Source: Candidatus Eisenbacteria bacterium
GTDB lineage: Bacteria; Orphanbacterota; Orphanbacteria; Orphanbacterales; Orphanbacteraceae
Assembly: GCA_016867715.1 (NCBI GenBank)
Contig: VGIW01000004.1
Span: 1 to 64,000, forward strand
Length of the DNA stretch: 64,000 nucleotides
Reading direction: 5' to 3'
The notes under the pieces are model-generated. The model had not been told where the DNA came from. It did no database searches and saw only the letters and a program-made list of their open reading frames with translations. The translations under genes were made by a program, and so were the position numbers. Below, piece by piece: positions 27,117 through 35,074 of the stretch (the first letter of the stretch is position 1; every line of letters begins with the position of its first letter).

Positions 27117-29056
27117 AGCTCGAGCCCTCCCCATTCTCCGCGCGGCTCGCAGGCCTTCCACGCTCGGTCGAGGATCGCGAGCGCGCGCGCCGGCGCGTAT
27201 CGCGAAAACACACGCTCGAGCGAGCGGTTCACGAGAACCCACCGAATCTCTTCTTGTCTCAAGTGATTAAGAAAGGCCTCGTTCGAACCGGATCGTTCGG
27301 CCAGACGGACGATGCGGGAGGCCTCGAAGAAGCTGTCCGCCGCGTAGGGGCGGTGGAGATAGTACCCGCGGTTCTCCCAGACGAGAAGGATCCGCTCTCC
27401 GGCGGGGACGGTCCGCTCGGCGGCACGGAAGGCGGCGTACGACTGGATCTTTCGCCGGAGATAGGAGTCCTCGCTCTCCCGTCCGGAAACGACCGGGAGC
27501 GCGTCGCGGCGGGTCTCCGCGAGCGCGGGCGCGAGAAGCCCCGCCGCGATCGCGAGGAAGAGACCTCCCTGAAACACGCCGAAGGCTCCGCGCTCGGTTC
27601 TCCAGAACCCTCCCGCGGCGGCGGCGAGAAGAAGAACGACCGGAAGCAAGAACCGAAGCTGCTGCGACCCGAGGCCCCACAGATAGATGCCCGCGAGGGA
27701 GAGGAGAAGAACCCCCCGCGTCTCCCGTCCTCCGCGGACCCACGCCCAGAACGCCCAGAGGAGAAGGGCGGGGGAGAGGACCCCGTCGAAAAAGGCGTAG
27801 CGCGGCTCCCCGCGAAGAACCGCGTTCCACGGGAGGATTAGGAATCGAAGCGGATCCCTCCCCATGCCGATCGATCGCTGCCAGGCGAGAAGCCTCTCGT
27901 CGAGAACTGTGTCCCAGCCGTGTCCGCCGAGGATGGAGGGGAAGAGCGGAAAGAGGGGATTTCCGGTCTCCGCCCATGCCTTGAGGAGCCAAGGGGCGAG
28001 AGGAAGATGGGAGAGAAGAAGGAACGCGATCACGCTCCCCGCGGACACCGGGCGCGCGCGCTTCCCGAGCACGGGGAGAAGAAGAAGCGCGAAGAGGAGT
28101 GGATAGGCGGCGTAGGCGCTGTACTTCGTCGCGAGCATCCCTCCCGCGAGGAGGGAACCGGCCGCGAGATCCGCGCGGCCGGCTGCTCGCGCATGCCGCG
28201 CGAGAAGTAGAAACGAAGCCCCGAAAAAGATGGCCGCCGCAAGATCCACGTTCCCGATCGTGCGGGGGTCAAGAACCAGAGGGAGCGTGAGGAAGAGAGC
28301 GGCGGCGGCGAGACCGGACGGCGCGCGGAAAACCTCCCGCGCGAGACGCGCCGCGAGCGTCGCTGCGGCGAGGGCGAGAAGAAGATGGAACGCGCGCGCG
28401 GCCGTCGCGCCGCCGATGAGAGCGGCTCCCGCGAAGAGGAGATCCGATCCGTGCGGCATGCGCGCGTAGACGAGGTCCGGCGCTCCTTCGAACCGGCCGT
28501 TCTCCGCGTAGGCACGGGCGATCGGCATGTGGTACACGATCGGGTCGTTCGCGGTGAGCGGGGCGAGCGTTCGGACAAGAAGGAGGGCCGCGGCGAGCAC
28601 GGCGAGCAACCCGAGCGCGAGGGGGAAGAACGTCCGGCGGAGAGACGGCGCGCGGACGGAGATCTTCCGCGGCAGGCCTGCGGCGAAGAACGGGACGAGA
28701 AGACCGGCGCCGAGAGCGGCCGGGCGGAAGAGGCCCGCCGCGAGGAGCGCGAAGGAAAGAAGAGAGGAGAGAAGGCCGCCGAGCGCGAAGCAGAGAACCG
28801 CGGGTCGGTCCCCGAGCCGGAGAAGCCGCGCGAGCCCGCTCCCTCCCGCGAGGAGCAACCCTCCGTAGAGAAGGGCGCCGGCGATTCCTTTCGCCTGGCC
28901 GCCGGCGTCCCATCCGGTACCGTCCGAAGCAGCCGGGAGGCCGAGATCGAGACGCGGCGGGTGCGTGAGGAAGAAGAACGCGGAGAGGAAGAGCGCGGCT
29001 CCCGCCCAGAACAGAAGGGCGACCCACCGGACTTGCTGATGTCCTGCATCCGACAC
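27101..29056 (-). CDS. GT39-like membrane glycosyltransferase (DUF-type, polytopic)
   Basis: A 651-residue protein read on the minus strand, GTG start at 29056 with GGGGAGG upstream. About 13-14 predicted membrane helices; the first periplasmic loop has the acidic GT-C element (T-A-N-D-P-I-V-Y-H-M-P-I-A-R-A-Y-A-E-N-G), a pattern common in uncharacterised GT39-like proteins. The C-terminal ~130 residues are soluble (RILLVWENRGYYLHRPY, WVLVNRS). It converges on the operon above with a 16-bp overlap of 3' ends, so the two transcripts are antisense there. No link to a specific glycan. Confidence 0.75.
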   Translation of the reverse strand: MSDAGHQQVRWVALLFWAGAALFLSAFFFLTHPPRLDLGLPAASDGTGWDAGGQAKGIAGALLYGGLLLAGGSGLARLLRLGDRPAVLCFALGGLLSSLLSFALLAAGLFRPAALGAGLLVPFFAAGLPRKISVRAPSLRRTFFPLALGLLAVLAAALLLVRTLAPLTANDPIVYHMPIARAYAENGRFEGAPDLVYARMPHGSDLLFAGAALIGGATAARAFHLLLALAAATLAARLAREVFRAPSGLAAAALFLTLPLVLDPRTIGNVDLAAAIFFGASFLLLARHARAAGRADLAAGSLLAGGMLATKYSAYAAYPLLFALLLLPVLGKRARPVSAGSVIAFLLLSHLPLAPWLLKAWAETGNPLFPLFPSILGGHGWDTVLDERLLAWQRSIGMGRDPLRFLILPWNAVLRGEPRYAFFDGVLSPALLLWAFWAWVRGGRETRGVLLLSLAGIYLWGLGSQQLRFLLPVVLLLAAAAGGFWRTERGAFGVFQGGLFLAIAAGLLAPALAETRRDALPVVSGRESEDSYLRRKIQSYAAFRAAERTVPAGERILLVWENRGYYLHRPYAADSFFEASRIVRLAERSGSNEAFLNHLRQEEIRWVLVNRSLERVFSRYAPARALAILDRAWKACEPRGEWGGLELYRVP

Positions 29057-29158
29057 GAAGGCGGCAACCTCCCCGCGAGAGAACCTCCCCTTCGAACGTG
29101 AAGCAACGTATCACGGAAGGGCGCTTCCCACAACGCCGCGGGCCCTTCGTTCCGGCTC

Positions 29159-29187
29159 TTGACACGCCCACGGCCATTCAGTATAGT
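29159..29187 (+). promoter_or_regulatory. Sigma-70-type promoter for the PD40 lipoprotein gene
   Basis: Perfect TTGACA at 29159-29164, 17-nt spacer, TATAGT at 29182-29187. The gene starts 84 nt further on. It opens the cluster of exported proteins. Confidence 0.75.
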
Positions 29188-29271
29188 GAACGCGCTTGAT
29201 TTCCATAGGGTTAGAAACACGCGGCCCTGAGGCCCGCTCGAGGCTGCGGCGAGCGGAAGGAGGAAGGTAAG

Positions 29272-30921
29272 GTGTCGGGTACGATGAGACGGACTGGGTG
29301 GGTCCGCGCGGGGTTGTCGGTGCTCCTTCTCTCGATCCTCGCCTGCGGAGACGACGACTCCGGCCAGTCGATCTTCGACTGCCCGAATTGCGAGCACTGG
29401 ACTCGGGTCTTCGAGGGGAACGTCAACTTCCCGGCCTACATGCCCGGCACGACCGACATCATCGCCTTCAGCTCGGACCGCGGGAACAGCAGGAACACCG
29501 AGAACATCTGGGTTGTCGACCTAGACGGCCCGGGCGGAGAGCCTGTCTTCTACCAGATCACCAATTCTCCCGACGACGAGTTCGACCCTTCCTGGTCGCC
29601 GGACGGAACGCGCTTGGCCTACACGGCGGTCCTCCGCGACGAGATGAACAGGCCCGGTTACGAGATCTTCATGATCCGCGTGGATGACTTCTCCAACCCC
29701 GGCGACGAGGTGCGCCTCACGAACACCGACTTCTCCGACGAGGTGGTCGTTTCGAAACCCGCCTCGTCGACTTGGCTGGACAACCAAACGATCCTCTATT
29801 CTGATGGGCAAGACGTGTTCACGATCGAGCTCGAAGGAAACGAACCGGGCGCGCGAACGAAGATGATCAACGATCCTTCGGATTTCATCTTTTCGGGAAC
29901 GAACGACTTTGTGGAGAACCAGGCGGCCGCGGTGCGCCTGGGCGGCCGCGACCTCGTCTATTTCGTGTCGGACAGCCGCGTTCCCTTTGGATCGATCCAC
30001 GTGGAAGCGAAGGACATCGGAGGAGATACCGTCTACGCGGAGATCTTCCTCGAGGGGGTCCCCACCGGCGTGCGGACGCCGAACATCGTCGGCGGGCGTC
30101 CGCTCGGGAACTACGTCGTCGGGGCTTCGGTGACCGACCCGCTCGCATCGGAGGACTACTGCGACACACTTCTTTCCGCGCCGTTCGCCGTCTTCGAAAA
30201 CGACACGACAAACGTAAGCTTCACCTTTGACAACCCGCGCGGAACGATCGTCCTCATCGCGGGTCCGTGGGGCTCGAACTTCTACTACGACAACAAGTAT
30301 CAGGGCGTGATCCGGCGGGACACCACGAACATCGAGTGCGTGTATCCCGGCCTTCACGAGCTGAAGCTCGTGTCGATCGAGGCGCGAGATACTCTCGGCG
30401 TTCTACTCCGCGACTCGATCTGGGTCGCCGTCGGAGAGAACGAGGTCAAGACCTGCACGCTCGACGTGAGCGGGAGGACGGGGAAGGCGAGAGGCACGGG
30501 CGGAGCCACCTCGATTCGCCCGTTGAGAGCCGTTCGCAAGGGCGCTGAGGTTGCCCAGCACGACCTCCCGGTTCTCTGGAGGTACGACTCGGAAGACGGC
30601 TCTTACGTTCCGATCTCCGAGCCGGGCGAGTACCCCTCCCACCCGGCCGTCGATCCGACGGGGGAATATGTTGCCTATATAGTTGATTTCCGAAGACTTA
30701 AAGTTGTCTCTGCCGTGACCGGCCTCACCCGGTGGGTTCCCCTCCCCGGAGCCACCGGCATCAACATCTGCTTCCGCGAGGCGATGCATCCTTGCTGGTC
30801 CTCGGACGGAGGGCGGCTTCTCCTCTCGCTTTCGCCCTGCATCGACCAGCCATCTTCGGACGGCAGCGCGACCGAGTTTGACGGGTGGGAGGTCGAGATC
30901 GGGCCTTTTCTCCCCCGGTAG
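29272..30921 (+). CDS. Lipoprotein with WD40-like PD40 (TolB-type) repeats
   Basis: A 549-residue protein. GTG at 29272 is preferred to ATG at 29284, because AAGGAGG (29257-29263) sits 8 nt before the GTG. Lipobox LSILAC closes the signal sequence at about residue 25. Residues ~45-260 hold PD40 blades (IIAFSSDRG, FDPSWSPDGTRLAYTAV), and a second set lies near 460-540 (HPAVDPTGEYVAYIV, HPCWSSDGGRLLLSL). Between them (~320-400) is a beta domain resembling PEGA-type surface modules (GTIVLIAGPWG, YPGLHELKLVS). Probable surface-exposed or periplasmic beta-propeller; ligand unknown. Codons around 30665-30710 are AT-rich. Confidence 0.75.
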   Translation: MSGTMRRTGWVRAGLSVLLLSILACGDDDSGQSIFDCPNCEHWTRVFEGNVNFPAYMPGTTDIIAFSSDRGNSRNTENIWVVDLDGPGGEPVFYQITNSPDDEFDPSWSPDGTRLAYTAVLRDEMNRPGYEIFMIRVDDFSNPGDEVRLTNTDFSDEVVVSKPASSTWLDNQTILYSDGQDVFTIELEGNEPGARTKMINDPSDFIFSGTNDFVENQAAAVRLGGRDLVYFVSDSRVPFGSIHVEAKDIGGDTVYAEIFLEGVPTGVRTPNIVGGRPLGNYVVGASVTDPLASEDYCDTLLSAPFAVFENDTTNVSFTFDNPRGTIVLIAGPWGSNFYYDNKYQGVIRRDTTNIECVYPGLHELKLVSIEARDTLGVLLRDSIWVAVGENEVKTCTLDVSGRTGKARGTGGATSIRPLRAVRKGAEVAQHDLPVLWRYDSEDGSYVPISEPGEYPSHPAVDPTGEYVAYIVDFRRLKVVSAVTGLTRWVPLPGATGINICFREAMHPCWSSDGGRLLLSLSPCIDQPSSDGSATEFDGWEVEIGPFLPR

Positions 30922-30959
30922 GGGGGCGGGCTAACCGGTTCCCCTTTCATCGGTAAGAG

Positions 30960-30989
30960 TTGACACTCGCGAGAACGGTTTGGTATAAT
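30960..30989 (+). promoter_or_regulatory. Sigma-70-type extended -10 promoter for the large secreted protein
   Basis: TTGACA at 30960-30965, 18-nt spacer, TATAAT at 30984-30989 preceded by TGG (extended -10). The spacer end and discriminator (TTTGGTATAATCGCG) recur at the promoter at 34969. Confidence 0.8.
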
Positions 30990-31328
30990 CGCGGGCGATG
31001 CGGCGGATTTCATCCAAATGGCCCAGGGCATCCCGCAGCGCGAAGCGTCGCCGTAACTCGCTGTTCTAGAATGGGATATGCAAGAAGGCTGCGGAAGATA
31101 CGGACTTTCCAACAAGGAGGTGGTCAGAGGAAGAAACGGGTTCAACAAGCTTCCGAGGAATTCCGCAACGTCCGGCGGGGGCCGAATCCGTCGCTGGCCG
31201 CCGGTGGGGCGCTGCGGATGTGGGGTCTCTAGTTTCCGCTCCGAAGCCGACTTCCGAGCACGGGAGACGGGGTGGGAGCATCGACCCACGGTTGTTCTCT
31301 GTTCCTTGTGCGATGGAGGGCAGACGGT
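30990..31328 (+). other. Long untranslated leader, no gene recognised
   Basis: About 330 nt separate the strong promoter at 30960-30989 from the ATG at 31329. A basic frame from ATG 31071 to a stop at 31230-31232 has no ribosome binding site and no recognisable features. GGAGGG at 31315-31320 serves the large gene. The leader is long for this gene-dense window and could hold a regulatory RNA structure, but no known riboswitch is recognisable. Confidence 0.4.
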
Positions 31329-34300
31329 ATGAGGAACACCAAGCTCATGACCTTGGCTGCGCTGGTCGTGGGGCTCTCTCTCGTGGCGGCCGTTTCGGCG
31401 ATGGCCGCGATCGAGAAGACCCCGCGTTCCCCCGAAGCCTTGCGACACCCGAGCGGCGAGATCTTCTCGGCGAACGGGGACGTAATCTACACGAAAGAGG
31501 GCGCGCGGTCGGACACCACGTGGATCACAGCCCACGACGACACCCGGTGTGACGACAACCTGGGCACCCCGGCTGACGGCGGCCAGGGGAACAGTGCCCC
31601 CGGCTATGCCACGTGGTGCTGGGAACGCGGCTACCTGGGCGGCGGCCTGTACGACTCGTGCGCGTCGACGACCTTGATGCCGAATCCCGGGTGCTTCACC
31701 CACTACGACGTCTACACGCTTCTCGTGAACCAGTGGCACCTCGACACGCTGGACCGATACAACCCGGCGGTCGAGGAATCCACCCCCTGGTGCGGCGAGT
31801 GGGGCGACACGCTCGTCTGGGAGAACCCGTACGGATACGGCCCGCAGTACAACTACAGCATGATCCTGAACCTCGGCCGCCCGGGGACGACCGGCTTCAA
31901 CTCCGGAACCGGCTTCACGATCGGCGGCATCCACATGTACGACGTGGAGATCGCGTACGACTACTGCTACCTGGAATACGCGGTCAGCAACAACGAGACC
32001 TTGGCGACCTGGTTCGAGCTGGACCGCTACAACGGGACGTCGAACCCGGAGCCGCCGATTCAGTGCCCGGGGACCGGTCTCGGCCGGTACGGATGCGCGC
32101 AGTACGAGAGCTTCCAGGTGATCGGTCCGAGCGTGAACAACACGTCGACCAACCTGCTCGTTCGTTGGCGCTTCGCCTCGGACAGCGCGTGGGACGATGA
32201 GGACGCGAACGGCGGCGTCTGGACGGACGGCGCGTGGCGCATCGACCACATCTACGCGGGCGGCAAGTCGGGCGGCCATTACCCGAACGGCGGCGGGGTG
32301 GAGACGTTCGAGGCCGGATTCGGCCCCGAGTGGTCCACGCCGAGCCTTCCGCAGGCGCAGCTTGGCGGCTTCTGGAGCGGCGGCAAGTGGGTCAACGGGA
32401 CCCCGGTCGTCTGCGACTGGTGGCATCTCGAGCTGAACCCGGACTACTCGAACTTCGGCAACACCTGCGAGTACACGAACACCTGGATGTGGGTAGCGGA
32501 CGACCAGGCCTTCACCCAGAACCAGGAAGACGGCTACCACTACCGGCTCGTCACGCCCGTGTTCGAGAGCGGTCCGAACAACCCGTTCTACGATCCGGAT
32601 CCTCCGGGACCGGGGTCCGAGAACCGGTGGACCGGCGTCGTGGTCGAGTTTGACGAGTACCTTTGCATCAAGGACATCGTCGGCGACGTGACCGACACGC
32701 AGTGCCGGGTCTACAACTCGAGCATCAACCGCTGGAGCCAGTGGGAGGGCGACAACTACGTGATCGTCGGCGGTTGCCAGTTCTGGAACATCAACACGTT
32801 CGACGAGTGGACCCAGTACCTCGGCCCGGATATCGACTCGGTCCAGTTCTCCTGGGAGTTCCTGGATCGGTGCGATTACAACGCCTCGTCCGAGCTTCCC
32901 TGCATGGGGCAGCACCGGAAGGCGACCTACCTCATCGACAACGTGAGCATCGGCGTGTTCGAGCAGCGCGGGACGCAGTGGGCGCAGGGGCAGACCGAGC
33001 GCTTCGCCGACACGTTCGCGCGCGACGTCGCGATGCACCCGATGTTCAAGGAGAACTGGGAGCTCTTCCCGACCGACGTCTGGGAGCAGGAAGACTCGAT
33101 GACCATCCAGGTCCGCGACATCGACGGGGTCATGGGCGGTCCTCCGCCCCAGAACTCCGGCGTGCGGATTCACTGGCGGATCTCGACGACCTGCGGGACG
33201 ACCTGGGACAAGGAGCCCGGCCGTCCGCAGGGCGCGACCTACTTCCCGGCGGCCAACTGGAACTCGAAGGTGATGAACTTCTCGGTTCCGGACGACGAAG
33301 ACGCGCAGGGGACCAAGGCCGAGTTCAACGGCGTGTACTCCACGATCATCACGATCGCGGACAACGCGACGTACCTCGGCGCCGGGGCGACCCTGTGGCC
33401 CGAAGGGACGATGATCGAGTACTACTTCACGGCGCTGGACAGCTTGGGCACCCGGGATACGGTTCCGAACCGGAACGCGATTCGCCGGAACGATCTCCGG
33501 CTCGTCGAGACGACCGTGGGCAAGCAGCACGATCGCCGGCTCCCGTGGCCGTTCGACGTGAGGGTGCTACCGTGCCCGACCTCGAAAGACCCGCTCCCCT
33601 CGGGCCAGAACCATCCGGTTCTCCTGGTCGACGGGTACGGCCGGACCGCGTACGACATCTCGACCGACCCGAACTTCTCGCAGTCCGGAGTCACCTCGTT
33701 CCCGTTAGTGCATCAGATCTTCGAGGAGTCGCTGAAGCGCCTCGGCGTTCAGTACGACTTCTACCGCCAGGGCTACGGCGTCAGCCGGGGGAACGCCCCG
33801 ATCTACTCGCAGCCCTTCCACAAGGACAGCTACGGCGGCGTGATCAACCACATCGGCGCGATGGCGCGGCGCTACAAGACTGTGATCTGGTTCTTCGGCA
33901 CGTTCAGCAACGAGAGAACGGTCGTGGACTCGTCGCAGCTCGAGATCGCCACGTACCTCGACATCGCAGGCGTGAACTTCCCCGACTCGGCCAACATCTG
34001 GGTACTCGGGGAAAACCTCTGCGAGGATAACGAGCTGACCGACCCGGCTTGGACGAGAAGCGGCAACCAGACGACCAACGGCGCCTTCTTCTGGAAGACG
34101 CTTTGCGGTCTGACGGAGAAGGCCGGAGGCTGCACGGACCAGGCGGGTCACGGCGGCCCCGGAGAGGCGTACCGCTACTACCTCGTGGGCCAGGCGGGCA
34201 CCTGCCTCGCGGGAATCACAAAGGCTCAAGGGTATTGGGACTGCCCGATCCGTGGGCACCCCGACGATGAGGCCACCACCGCAGCCGCGACCGCGCTCAT

Positions 34301-34829
34301 CAAGTACCATGATGATCTCGGCGCGGGCAAGTTCGCCGCGTCGTTCAGGCGTCATGCGAACGGAAGCAAGGCGATCCTGTCGTTCGTCTCCCTCGAGCAC
34401 TTCACGAGCGCGCAAGAACGCGACTGCGTGGTGCAGGCCGTTCTCGGACGCGCCGGAGACGGCATTGGCGACAACCTGCAGTTCAACACCGGCATCCCGA
34501 CGCCGCGCGCGAACTGCACGATCAACGTCGACGTGCCGGACGGTGTTCCGTCGATCTTCGCCCTCAGGCAGAACGTTCCGAACCCGTTCAACCCGATCAC
34601 GACGATCTACTTCGATCTGCCGAAGCAGACGAAGACGACGCTTCGGGTGTACGACATCGCGGGCCGCGAGGTCCGCACGCTCGTGGACGGCGTTCTGAAC
34701 GAAGGGCCGCACGAGGCGACATGGAACGGGAAGGACAACTCCGGACGCGACGCGGCGAGCGGCGTGTACTTCTACCGCCTCGACGCGGAGAAGGACACGG
34801 CCACGCGGAAGATGGTGCTGCTCCGGTAA
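31329..34829 (+). CDS. Large secreted protein with FlgD-like C-terminal sorting module
   Basis: A 1166-residue protein; ATG 31329 with GGAGGG 8 nt upstream. Signal peptide residues 1-27 (LVVGLSLVAAVSAMAA). The mature chain is rich in Trp, Gly, Asn and paired Cys and looks like extracellular beta-domains (DYCYLEYAVSNNETLATWF). Residues ~760-1050 resemble a Rossmann or class-I amidotransferase-like module (PVLLVDGYGRTAYD; KTVIWFFGTFSNERTV; ANIWVLGENLC). The last ~90 residues are the sorting module: F-A-L-R-Q-N-V-P-N-P-F-N-P, then W-N-G-K-D-N-S-G-R, SGVYFYRLDAE and T-R-K-M-V-L-L-R. Catalytic residues cannot be assigned. It is the first gene after its own promoter and ends at a strong terminator. 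Confidence 0.75.
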   Translation: MRNTKLMTLAALVVGLSLVAAVSAMAAIEKTPRSPEALRHPSGEIFSANGDVIYTKEGARSDTTWITAHDDTRCDDNLGTPADGGQGNSAPGYATWCWERGYLGGGLYDSCASTTLMPNPGCFTHYDVYTLLVNQWHLDTLDRYNPAVEESTPWCGEWGDTLVWENPYGYGPQYNYSMILNLGRPGTTGFNSGTGFTIGGIHMYDVEIAYDYCYLEYAVSNNETLATWFELDRYNGTSNPEPPIQCPGTGLGRYGCAQYESFQVIGPSVNNTSTNLLVRWRFASDSAWDDEDANGGVWTDGAWRIDHIYAGGKSGGHYPNGGGVETFEAGFGPEWSTPSLPQAQLGGFWSGGKWVNGTPVVCDWWHLELNPDYSNFGNTCEYTNTWMWVADDQAFTQNQEDGYHYRLVTPVFESGPNNPFYDPDPPGPGSENRWTGVVVEFDEYLCIKDIVGDVTDTQCRVYNSSINRWSQWEGDNYVIVGGCQFWNINTFDEWTQYLGPDIDSVQFSWEFLDRCDYNASSELPCMGQHRKATYLIDNVSIGVFEQRGTQWAQGQTERFADTFARDVAMHPMFKENWELFPTDVWEQEDSMTIQVRDIDGVMGGPPPQNSGVRIHWRISTTCGTTWDKEPGRPQGATYFPAANWNSKVMNFSVPDDEDAQGTKAEFNGVYSTIITIADNATYLGAGATLWPEGTMIEYYFTALDSLGTRDTVPNRNAIRRNDLRLVETTVGKQHDRRLPWPFDVRVLPCPTSKDPLPSGQNHPVLLVDGYGRTAYDISTDPNFSQSGVTSFPLVHQIFEESLKRLGVQYDFYRQGYGVSRGNAPIYSQPFHKDSYGGVINHIGAMARRYKTVIWFFGTFSNERTVVDSSQLEIATYLDIAGVNFPDSANIWVLGENLCEDNELTDPAWTRSGNQTTNGAFFWKTLCGLTEKAGGCTDQAGHGGPGEAYRYYLVGQAGTCLAGITKAQGYWDCPIRGHPDDEATTAAATALIKYHDDLGAGKFAASFRRHANGSKAILSFVSLEHFTSAQERDCVVQAVLGRAGDGIGDNLQFNTGIPTPRANCTINVDVPDGVPSIFALRQNVPNPFNPITTIYFDLPKQTKTTLRVYDIAGREVRTLVDGVLNEGPHEATWNGKDNSGRDAASGVYFYRLDAEKDTATRKMVLLR

Positions 34830-34858
34830 TCTAGCCGGGCGGTTACCGCTTCGAACCG

Positions 34859-34892
34859 GATCGCCGGGGCTTCGGCCCCGGCGATCTTGTTT
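34859..34892 (+). terminator. Rho-independent terminator after the large secreted-protein gene
   Basis: Perfect 12-bp stem (34859-34870 with 34875-34886) closed by a TTCG tetraloop, followed by TTGTTT. One of the clearest terminators in the window. Confidence 0.9.
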
Positions 34893-34968
34893 GTGCGCGC
34901 GAGTCGCCGGCTCACGCCATCGCCTCTCCTCGCGCAGGTTCAAAGCGCCTAGGAACACGGCATTTGGG

Positions 34969-34998
34969 TTGACACCCGAGGAAGCCGTTTGGTATAGT
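34969..34998 (+). promoter_or_regulatory. Sigma-70-type extended -10 promoter for the LVIVD lipoprotein gene
   Basis: TTGACA at 34969-34974, 18-nt spacer, TATAGT at 34993-34998 preceded by TGG. From CGTTTGGTATA to TCGCG it is nearly identical to the promoter at 30960. Confidence 0.8.
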
Positions 34999-35074
34999 CG
35001 CGTGGCGACGCTGAGGAGGCGAATGCGACTTAACCCCGGACTCTGTAAGAACTTACATGATCGGAGTGCTCCGC

